From Desulfovibrio sp. A2 (GTDB lineage Bacteria > Desulfobacterota > Desulfovibrionia > Desulfovibrionales > Desulfovibrionaceae), in assembly GCF_000226255.1 (NCBI RefSeq), contig NZ_AGFG01000050.1, forward strand, positions 124,001 to 188,000: a stretch of 64,000 bases of DNA, read 5' to 3'. How positions within the stretch are numbered: position 1 is the first letter of the stretch; each line of letters opens with the position of its first letter. Below are positions 1 through 7,862 of the stretch, one piece after another. Under the pieces are notes generated by a model. The model had not been told where the DNA came from, did not search any database, and saw only the letters and a program-made list of their open reading frames with translations. Both the position numbers and the translations under genes were made by a program.

Positions 1-199
1 CGCGACGAGCCCACATGGAGCGGTCCAGCTTGTCGGCCATCTGGAAGGCGGTCTCGGCCAGCACGTCGCCTATCTGGGCGCGCACTTGCTGGCCCGAACG
101 TTGGCCCACCAGCAGGGAGAGACAGGCGGACAGCGCGAGGATGAGCAGCGCGAAGGCCGCCACGAGCCGGACCCGGAGACTGGTGGAAGGAAGATTCAT
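1..199 (-). CDS. N-terminus of a membrane sensor protein, partial
   Basis: The reading frame starts at the ATG at 199 and runs off the left edge of the window, so only the first 66 residues are seen. An AAGGCAGG ribosome site lies just upstream. The N-terminus has a short basic stretch and then one hydrophobic segment (about residues 12-31, containing VAAFALLILALSACLSLLV), followed by QQVRAQIGDVLAETAFQMAD and LDRSMWARR. That arrangement (one membrane segment leading into an extracytoplasmic helix with LDRSMW) is typical of Cache-type sensors of diguanylate cyclases, histidine kinases or chemoreceptors. The output domain lies outside the window, so the type cannot be decided. Confidence 0.7.
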   Translation of the reverse strand, partial: MNLPSTSLRVRLVAAFALLILALSACLSLLVGQRSGQQVRAQIGDVLAETAFQMADKLDRSMWARR

Positions 200-486
200 G
201 CACACCTGCCTTCTGTGGTGGAGCCGCGTGCGTGGAAAGGACACGAACGTGCCGCTGATGGGGCGTGGCCGTGCCGCCGTGCGGAGGCGCCTTGTTCGGG
301 CATGCCCGTGGCGGTCCGGCAGGGGCGGCAGCGCGCCGTGACCCACGGGGGACCATGCATGCAGAATGCGCGAGATGCCTCGGCGCTGCAAGTCAATTGG
401 CGCATCCGGGCAACGCGGCGGCGCTGCCCCGTGGCGCGCGGAAAGGGCCGCCCGGACCGGATGCGAAGCCGAAGCCCCGTTTTCGG

Positions 487-1683
487 CTACCCCTGCACGG
501 CGCGCAGGAACCCGTAGATTTCCGTGGGGTGAGCCTCCACGCCGTTGGCGATGTAGCGGCGTACCACGGCCACCTGGTTGCCGCGCGGGGTGACCGATTC
601 GTCCACCAGCAGCACCACGTCGTAGGGTTCGGCGGCCTGGGGCTGTTCCAGGGTCAGCCACCAGCCGCCATCCTCGGCTGTTTCGCCGCGCAGGGCGTAG
701 TGGTCCGGCGGCTGGAAGGCGAAGGCCAGCATGGCCTTCAGGTCGTTGATGCAGAAGCGCCCACGCGCCCGCCCGGCCACGCCCAGGAATTCGCCCTGGG
801 GCGACTGCACCACCAGCGGCAGGGCCAGCAGGTGGCGGGGCGGGTCTTGCTGTGCGGGGTAAGATGCCTCGGGTGCGTCGAGGGCGTTGGGGGCGCCGGG
901 GGCGGGTGCGGCCAAGCCGCCGGGGAAGGGCACGACCCGGCCGCCGGAACTGGCAGGGTTGGCGGCAGTGGCGGGGCCGTCGGCGCGGGCGTGGCTGGCC
1001 CCGGCGGATTCGGCGGTCGGATCGCCGGAACCGGCTTCTGCTTGCGGCGTTGCGGGCGTGCCGGGCGTTGTGGACGGGCCGGGTTCGGTGGGCGGGGAAA
1101 TCGCCGAGGCCACGGGCGCACCCTGCGCCGCATCGGCGGATAGGGCGCGCAGCAGCGCCTCGAACCGGCCGGCCAGGCCCTGCGCCTCGTCCAGCCAGGC
1201 GGGGCGGCCGAGCGCACCAGCCACGCCTGTCGCCCCTTCGCCGGGCTGGACAAGCCCGCCAAGCAGGGTTTCGACGTGCTGTACCCGCTTCAAGATGGCG
1301 TTCTGCTGCTGGGTCAGCCCCACCATGCTCTTGGCCAGGTTGCTCACGGCCAGGGTGAAGTCCTGCGGCAGTTCCACGCGCGCGGGCTGGGGCGGGGCGG
1401 CGGGCTCGTCGCCGTCGTCCTGCCCCTGGGCGGGTGCTTCCGGCGCTATCCACGCGAATTCGGAGGCCAGGCGGGCGCGCACCTCTTCCACCGACATGCC
1501 CATCTCGAACAGGTCGCGGATGCGCAGGGAAACCGCCGCCGCCTCTGCCGTGAAGCGGATGGGCTTGCCCTGGCTGGCCACCGGGATGCAGTCCGGGAAC
1601 TTGCGGCGGTAGCTCTTGACCGTGGTTTCGGAGACGCCCAGCATGCGGGCGAGGTCGCGGTGGGTAAGGTTGCCTTCGGTCAT
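487..1683 (-). CDS. MerR-type helix-turn-helix transcriptional regulator
   Basis: This 398-residue protein begins with a MerR-like winged helix (about residues 5-70) that includes LARMLGVSETTVKSYRRKF and the wing region GKPIRFTAEAA. A 'GMSVEEVRARL' helix follows. The middle (about residues 85-110 and 180-290) is low-complexity Ala/Pro/Gly and probably a disordered linker. A folded C-terminal part ends near EAHPTEIYGFLRAVQG. The start at 1683 is preceded by AAAGGA seven bases away; a longer frame to 1965 has no ribosome site and looks non-coding. The ligand and target genes are not evident. It is transcribed away from the TRAP operon, so it could control either. Confidence 0.8.
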   Translation of the reverse strand: MTEGNLTHRDLARMLGVSETTVKSYRRKFPDCIPVASQGKPIRFTAEAAAVSLRIRDLFEMGMSVEEVRARLASEFAWIAPEAPAQGQDDGDEPAAPPQPARVELPQDFTLAVSNLAKSMVGLTQQQNAILKRVQHVETLLGGLVQPGEGATGVAGALGRPAWLDEAQGLAGRFEALLRALSADAAQGAPVASAISPPTEPGPSTTPGTPATPQAEAGSGDPTAESAGASHARADGPATAANPASSGGRVVPFPGGLAAPAPGAPNALDAPEASYPAQQDPPRHLLALPLVVQSPQGEFLGVAGRARGRFCINDLKAMLAFAFQPPDHYALRGETAEDGGWWLTLEQPQAAEPYDVVLLVDESVTPRGNQVAVVRRYIANGVEAHPTEIYGFLRAVQG

Positions 1684-2033
1684 GGTGATCCTTTGGTGTG
1701 TCTCTGGTCGTGCGAAGCCGTGGGGATGCGCGCCCGTGTCCTGCGGGGGCGGCGGGCCGGCGTGGCGCGGGTGCGCGTCGCGGTGTTGTGTGCTAGGCTG
1801 GGAATGCCCGCAAGGGGTATCCGGAGGCATCTCCGGCGGAGCGCAACCGGTGGGATACACCGGCAGGACGCACCGCCGGGACGCGCTGGCGGGACGCGCC
1901 GACAGGGGTTGAACCCCGCCGCCCGAGCGGCTATGGTGCGCGCCCGTCGCCGTCTGACGCAGCACTTGGGCAGCAGCCGGACACAGCCTACCCGCTTTCG
2001 GGTGGGCATGTGATGCAGCCGAACCACGAATAT

Positions 2034-2050
2034 CGCATGCTTATCATGCG
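2034..2050. promoter_or_regulatory. Inverted repeat, possible operator
   Basis: CGCATG and CATGCG are separated by CTTAT, a perfect 6-bp dyad in an otherwise unstructured part of the divergent region. A MerR- or GntR-type site is possible. No protein can be assigned from the sequence alone. Confidence 0.3.
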
Positions 2051-2160
2051 GCTATCGGTATTTCAACCTGTAGTGGCGGGTGGTTCGCGATGGAGCATCG
2101 TGCGCTTTCCGCAGGGTTGACGATGTCGGCGCGGCTGCCGCCCCTGCCGCATCCCCCCGG

Positions 2161-2220
2161 CCAGACGACCTGCCGGATGTCTAGCCGGACGTCTTGTCGG
2201 ATGTTTGGCCAGACGGCCGG
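2161..2220 (+). repeat. Five tandem 12-bp units upstream of dctP
   Basis: The units read CCAGACGACCTG, CCGGATGTCTAG, CCGGACGTCTTG, TCGGATGTTTGG and CCAGACGGCCGG. They end 30 bases before the dctP start codon, so they probably sit in the 5' leader or promoter. The units are diverged, suggesting an older duplication, and copy number could vary by slippage. Confidence 0.7.
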
Positions 2221-2250
2221 CCCCTTCCACCGTACCGGCGAGGACCCACC

Positions 2251-3339
2251 ATGCACCGCCTTTTCCGTTGCCACCCCCCGTTGCCGTCCGAGCTGTCCGC
2301 ACATGCCGCCCTGTCCAGACCAAGACGCACGCCATCGGCCGTTGTCGCGGTCCTTGTTTTGACGCTGGCCTGCATCGCGGCTGCCTTGTCCGGCACCGCC
2401 CGGCCCGTCCTTGCGGCCAGCGCCGCCACGGAACTGACCTTGGCCGTGGTGACCACGCCCGGCTCGGCCCAGCACGTCTGCGCCGAGCGGTTCCGCCAGT
2501 TGCTGGAAGAACGCTCGCGCGGGGCCTATCACGTGGTGGTGCACCATTCCGGCACCCTGGGCACGGAGACCGAAATCCTGCAACAGCTCCAACTGGGCGG
2601 CGTGCAACTGGCCATCATCACCCTGGGCGTGCTCGACCCGTTCGTGCCAGAGGTGAAGGTGCTGGACTATCCCTTTCTGTTCCGCGACGCGGCCGAGGCC
2701 GACCGCGTGCTGGACGGGCCGACAGGCAGGGCGCTGCTGGATGCGCTGGAACGGGTGGGCCTGAAGGGGCTGCACTTTTCCGAGAACGGCTTCCGCCACC
2801 TGACCAACAACGTGCGCCCGGTGCGCACCGTGGACGACGTGCGCGGCCTGAAGGTCCGCGTGCTGGAATCGACCCTGCACCGCGAACTGTGGCGTGCCCT
2901 GGGGGCCAACCCCACGCCCATGGGGTGGCCCATCTACGCGGAATTGCAGCAGGGCACCATCGACGGGCAGGAAAACCCGCTGTGGGTCATGGCGGAATAC
3001 CGCATGCCCGAGGTGCAGAAACACCTTTCGCTGACCGGGCACGTCTATTCCGCCCATGCCGACCTGGCCAACCTGGCCTGGTTCAACGGCTTGCCCGAGG
3101 CCGACCGCGCGCTGGTCATGCAGTGCATGGCCGACGCCGCCGCGTACCAGCGGGCCTACAACCGCGAGAAGGACGCAGACTACCTGCGCCGCCTGCGCGA
3201 GGCGGGCATGCAGGTGGTGGACGCGCCGGACCTAGCCTCGTTCCGCGCCCGCGCCGACGCGCTGCGCCAGGGGCCCCTGTTCGCCGAACCGCGCACCCGC
3301 GAGATGCTGGCCCGCGTGCTGGCGGCGGTGGGGCGCTAG
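2251..3339 (+). CDS. dctP: TRAP transporter solute-binding protein (DctP family)
   Basis: The periplasmic receptor of a TRAP transporter (362 residues) captures a carboxylate-type substrate and delivers it to the membrane subunits. A long signal peptide (hydrophobic core about residues 30-47, cleavage probably after LAA near residue 55) precedes the mature domain. Family hallmarks include [59 protein letters not shown] and the later GQENPLWVM. The ATG at 2251 has GAGGA eight bases upstream; 19 further in-frame codons upstream would spoil the signal peptide. dctQ and dctM follow directly. Substrate is not determinable; C4-dicarboxylates are the classic ligands of the family. Confidence 0.92.
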   Translation: MHRLFRCHPPLPSELSAHAALSRPRRTPSAVVAVLVLTLACIAAALSGTARPVLAASAATELTLAVVTTPGSAQHVCAERFRQLLEERSRGAYHVVVHHSGTLGTETEILQQLQLGGVQLAIITLGVLDPFVPEVKVLDYPFLFRDAAEADRVLDGPTGRALLDALERVGLKGLHFSENGFRHLTNNVRPVRTVDDVRGLKVRVLESTLHRELWRALGANPTPMGWPIYAELQQGTIDGQENPLWVMAEYRMPEVQKHLSLTGHVYSAHADLANLAWFNGLPEADRALVMQCMADAAAYQRAYNREKDADYLRRLREAGMQVVDAPDLASFRARADALRQGPLFAEPRTREMLARVLAAVGR

Positions 3340-3347
3340 GGGCGGGC

Positions 3348-4064
3348 ATGGGGGCCGCGTTGTCGCCCGCACCCTCCGATTCCGGCGGTCCTGCCGGACC
3401 CGCCGGACCCGCCGCCGCGCGCCTGCTCTTCGTCGTGGCCGACCGCTGCGATGCGCTGGCCCGCCTGTGGCTGTCCGTGGCCACCCTGGCCATGGCCGGG
3501 CTGCTCACCGCGCAGGTCATCTTTCGCTACGCGTTCAACCATTCGCTGTTCTGGTCAGAGGAATTGGGCCGCGCCCTGCTGGTGCAGCTGACCTTCTTCG
3601 GGGCGTCGGTCGCATGGCGCGGCCGCGCGCATATCGGCATGGACGCGCTGGTGGCGCGCCTTTCGTCGCAATGGGCGTGGCGGGCGCGGCTGCTGGTGCT
3701 GTGCGTGTGCTGCGCGTTCTTCGGGGCCGTGGCCTGGCACGGCGCGCGGTTCACCCTGTTCCTGCTGCCGCAGCAGACGGCGGCACTGGGCGTGTCGCGC
3801 TCCGTGGTCTTCGCGGCCGTGCCCGTGGGCGGCGCGCTGCTGACCCTGCACGGGCTGGCGGACCTGCTGGCCCACCTGTGGCCCGGCGTGGCCAACACTG
3901 GCGGGACAGATACGGGCGGCGCCCCGCTGGCGTGCGGCACGGCGGGCCGTGACGCGGGCCGTGACGCGGATTCCGCCGATGGAGCGTTTTCCGGTGCCGC
4001 AACGTCAAACACACCTGCACGGGGCACACCTGCACGGGACGCAATCACGCCGGAGGGCCGCTGA
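3348..4064 (+). CDS. dctQ: TRAP transporter small permease (DctQ)
   Basis: The four-helix small membrane subunit of the TRAP transporter (238 residues) links receptor and large permease. The core (about residues 25-175) contains LLTAQVIFRYAFNHSLFWSE, the signature region of DctQ, then LVQLTFFGASVAWRGRAHIG. The first 24 residues (GGPAGPAGPAAA) and the last 60 are low-complexity Gly/Asp/Ala/Thr and are not part of the usual family. The start at 3348 lies eight bases after the dctP stop codon. The stop codon precedes dctM by one base, and the dctM ribosome site (GGAGGG) is inside this gene, so translation is probably coupled. Confidence 0.9.
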   Translation: MGAALSPAPSDSGGPAGPAGPAAARLLFVVADRCDALARLWLSVATLAMAGLLTAQVIFRYAFNHSLFWSEELGRALLVQLTFFGASVAWRGRAHIGMDALVARLSSQWAWRARLLVLCVCCAFFGAVAWHGARFTLFLLPQQTAALGVSRSVVFAAVPVGGALLTLHGLADLLAHLWPGVANTGGTDTGGAPLACGTAGRDAGRDADSADGAFSGAATSNTPARGTPARDAITPEGR

Positions 4065-4065
4065 C

Positions 4066-5349
4066 ATGGTGGCCCTGATCCTGTTCGGCGGCATGGTGCT
4101 GCTGTTCGCGCTGAACGCGCCGGTGGCCGTGGCTCTGGGCGGGGCGGCCTTTGCGGCCGTGCTGGCCAAGGGGCTGGCCATGCCCGGCGGGCTGGAGCCC
4201 ATGCTGGCCGTGCAGCGGCTGTATGCCGGGGCCGATTCCTTTCCGCTGCTGGCCGTGCCGCTGTTCATGCTGGCCGGTGAACTGATGTCCGCCGGGGGCA
4301 TTTCGCGGCGCATTGTCGCTTTGGCCGATGCCCTGGTGGGCCATCTGCCGGGCGGGCTGGCGGCGGTGTCGGTGGTGTCGGCCATGTTCTTCGCCGGGGT
4401 GTCCGGCTCCGCCGCCGCCGACACGGCGGCCGTGGGGTCCATACTCATCCCGGCCATGATCCGGCGCGGCTACCCGGCCCCGCTGGCGGGCGCGGTGCAG
4501 GCCGCCGGGGGGTGCATCGGGGTGATCATTCCGCCCAGCATTCCCATGATCGTGTTCGGCGCGCTCACCGGGGCCTCCATCGGGCGGCTGTTCGCGGGCG
4601 GGGTGCTGCCGGGGCTGCTCATGGGCGCGTCGCTTGTGGCCCTGTGCGTGGTGGAGGCCCGCCGCACCGGCAGGCTGCCGGAACGGCGATTCGACCTGCG
4701 CGCCCTGTGGCCCGCCATCCGTTCCGGGGCGTGGGCGCTGGGCGCGCCCGCCATCATCCTGGGGACCATCATCGGGGGGGTGGCCACCGCCACCGAATCG
4801 GCGGCCATGGCCGTGGCCTATGCCCTGCCCGTGGGGCTGTACGCCCACCGCGAACTGCGCTGGCGCGACCTGCCGCGCCTGGCCCTGTGCGCCGGGGTGA
4901 CCTCTGCTGTGGTCATGCTGATCATCGCCGCAGCCTCGCTGTTCGGATGGGTGATGGCGCTGGAGCGGTTGCCCCAGGCCATCGCGGGGTGGATGCTGTC
5001 CCTGTCCGGGGACCGCATCGTCCTGTTGCTGCTGGTGAACCTGCTGCTGCTGGTGGTGGGCGCGTTTCTGGAAACCACCGCCGCCATCCTGCTGTTCGTG
5101 CCGGTGCTGGTGCCGCTGCTGCCCGCCCTTGGCATCGACCTGGTGCACCTGGGGGTCATCGTGGTGGTGAACCTGGCCATCGGCATGCTCACCCCGCCGC
5201 TGGGGGTGTGCCTGGTGGTGTCGTGCTCCATCGCGCGCATCCCGCTCTCGGCCATCAGCCGGGCCATCGTGCCCATGTTGGTGGTGCTGCTCATCGACCT
5301 GCTGCTGGTGACCTTTTGTCCGCCGCTGGTGCTCTGGCTGGGCGGGTAG
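4066..5349 (+). CDS. dctM: TRAP transporter large permease (DctM)
   Basis: This 427-residue, about 12-helix protein is the sodium-coupled transport channel of the TRAP system and has the normal family length. Seen motifs include FALNAPVAVALGGAAF near the N-terminus, MFFAGVSGSAAADTAAVGSI (about residues 110-128, the conserved SGSAxADxAAVG loop), GCIGVIIPPSIPMIVFG and the C-terminal GMLTPPLGVCLVVSC. It is the last gene of dctPQM. A 39-base gap separates its stop from the stop of the convergent LysR gene. Confidence 0.94.
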   Translation: MVALILFGGMVLLFALNAPVAVALGGAAFAAVLAKGLAMPGGLEPMLAVQRLYAGADSFPLLAVPLFMLAGELMSAGGISRRIVALADALVGHLPGGLAAVSVVSAMFFAGVSGSAAADTAAVGSILIPAMIRRGYPAPLAGAVQAAGGCIGVIIPPSIPMIVFGALTGASIGRLFAGGVLPGLLMGASLVALCVVEARRTGRLPERRFDLRALWPAIRSGAWALGAPAIILGTIIGGVATATESAAMAVAYALPVGLYAHRELRWRDLPRLALCAGVTSAVVMLIIAAASLFGWVMALERLPQAIAGWMLSLSGDRIVLLLLVNLLLLVVGAFLETTAAILLFVPVLVPLLPALGIDLVHLGVIVVVNLAIGMLTPPLGVCLVVSCSIARIPLSAISRAIVPMLVVLLIDLLLVTFCPPLVLWLGG

Positions 5350-5388
5350 GCCGTCCCGTCCTCCGGGGTGACGGGGCCGCGCGCAACG

Positions 5389-6411
5389 TCAGTCCGCCGG
5401 GGTCTCCCTCTCCGCGTCCTCTCCGTTCGGCCCGTCCGCCCCGCCGAAATCCCTCTTGAGGAACGGTGCGGCGTCGCCGTTCGCCGCTGCGGCATCCCCC
5501 TCGCCGTCGAAACTGCCCACCACGTCCAGAAAGCCGCGCAACAGGGCATCGTCGCGCCCGGCGCGCCACACCAGGTCCAGACGAATGTCCGGCAGACCCG
5601 GCGCGGTGCCCGGAGCATCGCCGGGTGTCGCCACGTCTCGGTACACCACCCCCTCGCGCGGTTCGCTGCGGGCGGATGCGGGCACGATGGCCGCGCCCAC
5701 CCCGGCCGCCACCAGGGCGCGCTGGGTGTTCAGCCCCACCGCCTCCTGCGGGACCTCCGGCGAGAACCCCGCCGCCCGGCACGCGGCAATGACGGCGTCG
5801 TAGGCCGCCGGAAACACCCGGCGCGGGTAGAGGATCAGCGGCACCCCGGCCAGCGCGGCCAGAGGAACGGCCGCGAGCCGGGCCAGCGGATGCTGCGCGG
5901 GCAGGGCCACCACCTGCGGTTCGCGCAGGAAGGGGGCATGGTCGAAGCCCTCCGGCAGCCCGTCGAGGTTGCGCAGCAGCCCCACGTCCAGTTCGCCGGA
6001 TTCGATGCGCCGCAGTTGCAGCAGGGTGCCCATTTCGCGCAGTTCCAGCCGCGCGCCGGGGCAGCGCGCCCGATAGGCGGCCACCGCACGGGGAAAGCGT
6101 GTGGCAGCAGCGCTGACCACGAAACCCAGCCGCAGTCGCCCCCGCTCGCCCCGCGCCGTGCCGCGCGCCCGTTCCACCGCCGCGTCCAGCCCGGCCAGCA
6201 GGGCCTGCACGTCGTCGCGCAGGGCCTCGCCCGCAGGGGTTGCCCGCACCGTGCGGCTGGTGCGCTCGAACAGGCGTACCCCCAGCTCCTCCTCCAGTGC
6301 CTGAATCTGCTGGCTGAGCGGCGGCTGCGAAACGTGCATGCGCCGGGCGGCCCGCCCGAAGTGCAGTTCTTCCGCCACGGCCAGGAAATAGCGCAGCTGG
6401 CGCAGCTCCAT
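5389..6411 (-). CDS. LysR-family transcriptional regulator
   Basis: This 340-residue protein has an N-terminal LysR helix-turn-helix (MELRQLRYFLAVAEELHFG, then AARRMHVSQPPLSQQIQALE) and an effector-binding domain from about residue 90 (RLRLGFVVSAAATRFPRAVA; LILYPRRVFPAAYD). The PPLSQQI and FFLRQ-like features place it near the BenM/CatR/CbnR-type LysR proteins that respond to small carboxylates. The last 40 residues are Asp/Gly/Ala rich. The start at 6411 has AGGAGA well placed upstream. It converges with dctM, so it is not the usual divergent regulator arrangement. Targets are unknown. Confidence 0.88.
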   Translation of the reverse strand: MELRQLRYFLAVAEELHFGRAARRMHVSQPPLSQQIQALEEELGVRLFERTSRTVRATPAGEALRDDVQALLAGLDAAVERARGTARGERGRLRLGFVVSAAATRFPRAVAAYRARCPGARLELREMGTLLQLRRIESGELDVGLLRNLDGLPEGFDHAPFLREPQVVALPAQHPLARLAAVPLAALAGVPLILYPRRVFPAAYDAVIAACRAAGFSPEVPQEAVGLNTQRALVAAGVGAAIVPASARSEPREGVVYRDVATPGDAPGTAPGLPDIRLDLVWRAGRDDALLRGFLDVVGSFDGEGDAAAANGDAAPFLKRDFGGADGPNGEDAERETPAD

Positions 6412-6613
6412 GATTGATATCTCCTGCGTATTGATTGGCGCGGAAAATCGAATTGGACATATCATTCGGTGCGCCGTAGCGTCCAGACCATGCACTCGGT
6501 CTCCGTGGCCGGTTGGTGCGTACGGACAGGTGGAGCACGGCGGCGGCCCGTTGGAACAGGTAGCGTTCCCGGCCGCCCGCTCCATCAACCGGGAACAGTA
6601 TTCGGAGCCCGCC

Positions 6614-6745
6614 ATGTTCGCCCTTGCCGCCATCCAGCCCCGCCCCGACCGACGCCCGCCCGTGCTGGTGCGCCTGGTTCTGGCCGTGCTGATGGGCTTG
6701 GTGCTGGGCGTGGCCATGGGGCTTGGACCGACACTGGCCCCGTAA
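6614..6745 (+). CDS. Small single-span membrane protein, 43 residues
   Basis: The frame encodes a Pro/Arg-rich N-terminus and one hydrophobic helix (LVLAVLMGLVLGVAMGLG, about residues 20-38). GGAG lies upstream of the ATG, and a strong intrinsic terminator follows at 6809-6841, which supports a real transcript. There is no recognisable family. It lies divergent to the LysR gene. The small size leaves some doubt. Confidence 0.45.
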   Translation: MFALAAIQPRPDRRPPVLVRLVLAVLMGLVLGVAMGLGPTLAP

Positions 6746-6808
6746 CGCTCGCCCAGTTCGACCGCCACGCGCCAAGGGCCCGCCTGAAGCCCGGACGCGC
6801 GAAACAAG

Positions 6809-6841
6809 GACGCCCCCTACCTGCCGGAGGGGGCGTCTTTT
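6809..6841 (+). terminator. Intrinsic terminator
   Basis: GACGCCCCC pairs with GGGGGCGTC (9-bp stem, 11-base loop) and is followed by TTTT. It closes the transcript of the small membrane protein. Confidence 0.8.
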
Positions 6842-6946
6842 GTCGTTGGTGCGGAACGGGGCTTCGGGGCAGGCTGAGCGGCGGGTTGCCGTCGCCTCGG
6901 ATGGCGGCCCATGGCGACAGCCCCCCACGCACCAAAAAGTGCCTGC

Positions 6947-6974
6947 TTGACCGGGCCGCCCGGCGGGATATTTC
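6947..6974 (+). promoter_or_regulatory. Sigma-70-like promoter for the MdaB-like gene
   Basis: TTGACC and TATTTC are separated by 16 bases, giving a predicted start near 6982 and a leader of about 70 bases before the ATG at 7053. Confidence 0.5.
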
Positions 6975-7052
6975 TGGGACAGTGACGAAACCGCGCCCGA
7001 GGCCCGGCAGCCTGTTCCCGGCCGGGCGGGCGCACAGCCCAGCGAGGTTGCC

Positions 7053-7637
7053 ATGAACGTCCTGATCATCAACGGGCACGAGCCCTATCCCTTTTCGCCC
7101 GGCACACTGAACCGCCATCTGGTGGAACTGGCCCGCACCACGCTGGAAGGGCTGGGCCACACGGTGCAGGTCACCGAAACCAGCAAGCCCTACGACGTGG
7201 CGGCGGAAATCGACCGCCACCTGTGGGCCGACAGGATCATCGTGCAGTCGCCGGTGAACTGGATGGGTTTTGCGTGGAGCTGCAAGAGGTACATGGACCA
7301 GGTCTATTCGGCGGGCACCGACGGCAGGCTGTGCCAGGGGGACGGCCGCAGCCGCTCCGCGCCGGAGCAGCAGTACGGCTCGGGCGGGGCGCTGCACGGC
7401 AGGCTGTACATGCTCTCGCTGACCTTCAATGCCCCCGCCGAGGCCTTTGGCGATGCAGGGCAGTACCTGTTCGGCGGCAAGACCGTGGACGACCTGTTCT
7501 TTCCCGCGCACATGAACTTCCGGTTCTTCGGCATGACGCCGCTGGAAACCTTCTGCTGCCACGACGTGGTCAAGAACCCGCGCATCGAGGAAGATTGCGA
7601 ACGGTACAAGGCGCATCTGGCGCGGCTGTTCGGGTAG
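7053..7637 (+). CDS. NAD(P)H quinone reductase, MdaB-like flavodoxin-fold protein
   Basis: This 194-residue protein has the flavodoxin-like fold of the MdaB/NQO1 family, FAD-dependent two-electron quinone reductases that limit oxidative stress. Seen features are the N-terminal MNVLIINGHEPYPFSPGTLN, the FAD-loop region SPVNWMGFAWSCKRYMDQVY (about residues 68-87) and YGSGGALHGRLYMLSLTFNAP. The length matches MdaB (about 193). It has its own promoter and a bidirectional terminator downstream, so it is probably monocistronic. The physiological acceptor cannot be read from sequence. Confidence 0.88.
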   Translation: MNVLIINGHEPYPFSPGTLNRHLVELARTTLEGLGHTVQVTETSKPYDVAAEIDRHLWADRIIVQSPVNWMGFAWSCKRYMDQVYSAGTDGRLCQGDGRSRSAPEQQYGSGGALHGRLYMLSLTFNAPAEAFGDAGQYLFGGKTVDDLFFPAHMNFRFFGMTPLETFCCHDVVKNPRIEEDCERYKAHLARLFG

Positions 7638-7714
7638 GGCTGGCCTGACTGGAATGCTTGTGCGCATGAAAAAGACGCCCTTCATGCAGGGGGGCAGGTT
7701 GTTGACGTAATATA

Positions 7715-7774
7715 AAAGTTTTGGGGGGAGGGGGTTCGGGGGAGGAGACCCTTTTCCAAAAGGGTCCCTCCCCC
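7715..7774 (-). repeat. Dispersed 3'-end hairpin element, copy 1
   Basis: Read on the minus strand this is a 17-bp hairpin (arms 7738-7755 and 7758-7774, ending AAAAGGGTC/GACCCTTTT, one bulged base) followed by a C-rich tract and CCAAAACTTTT at 7715-7725. A second copy with the same modular layout lies at 13005-13068. Both lie downstream of a gene in the same orientation. Confidence 0.65.
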
Positions 7775-7801
7775 GCAAGAATTTGGGGTTGTCGAAAACA
7801 C

Positions 7802-7831
7802 AAAGACGCCCCCTGCACAGGGGGCGTCTTT
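7802..7831. terminator. Bidirectional intrinsic terminator
   Basis: AAAGACGCCCCCTG and its complement form a perfect 30-base palindrome between the convergent MdaB-like and U32 genes. The A/T ends give U-runs in either direction. Confidence 0.8.
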
Positions 7832-7862
7832 GCATTTCGGTCGGGCGGAAGCTCCGATTTGG

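Larger units (their letters stand above)
1684..2250. other. Divergent intergenic region upstream of dctP
   Basis: This 567-base gap lies between the divergent MerR-type gene and dctP. No convincing gene is present; the frames here have shadow-like composition. It holds a dyad at 2034-2050 (CGCATG, five bases, CATGCG) and five 12-bp tandem units at 2161-2220. No clear sigma-70 promoter was found by eye. Confidence 0.5.
6746..7052 (+). other. Intergenic stretch with terminator and promoter
   Basis: No gene is seen in these 307 bases. They hold the terminator at 6809-6841 and a sigma-70-like promoter at 6947-6974 for the following flavoprotein gene. Confidence 0.5.

Noticed and set aside
467..488. 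AGCCGAA/TTCGGCT hairpin at the end of the MerR-type gene
   Set aside because: Seven-pair stem overlapping the stop codon with no U-run; too weak to call.
5351..5376. Hairpin CCCGTC/GACGGG between dctM and the LysR gene as terminator
   Set aside because: The stem has only six pairs and there is no U-run.
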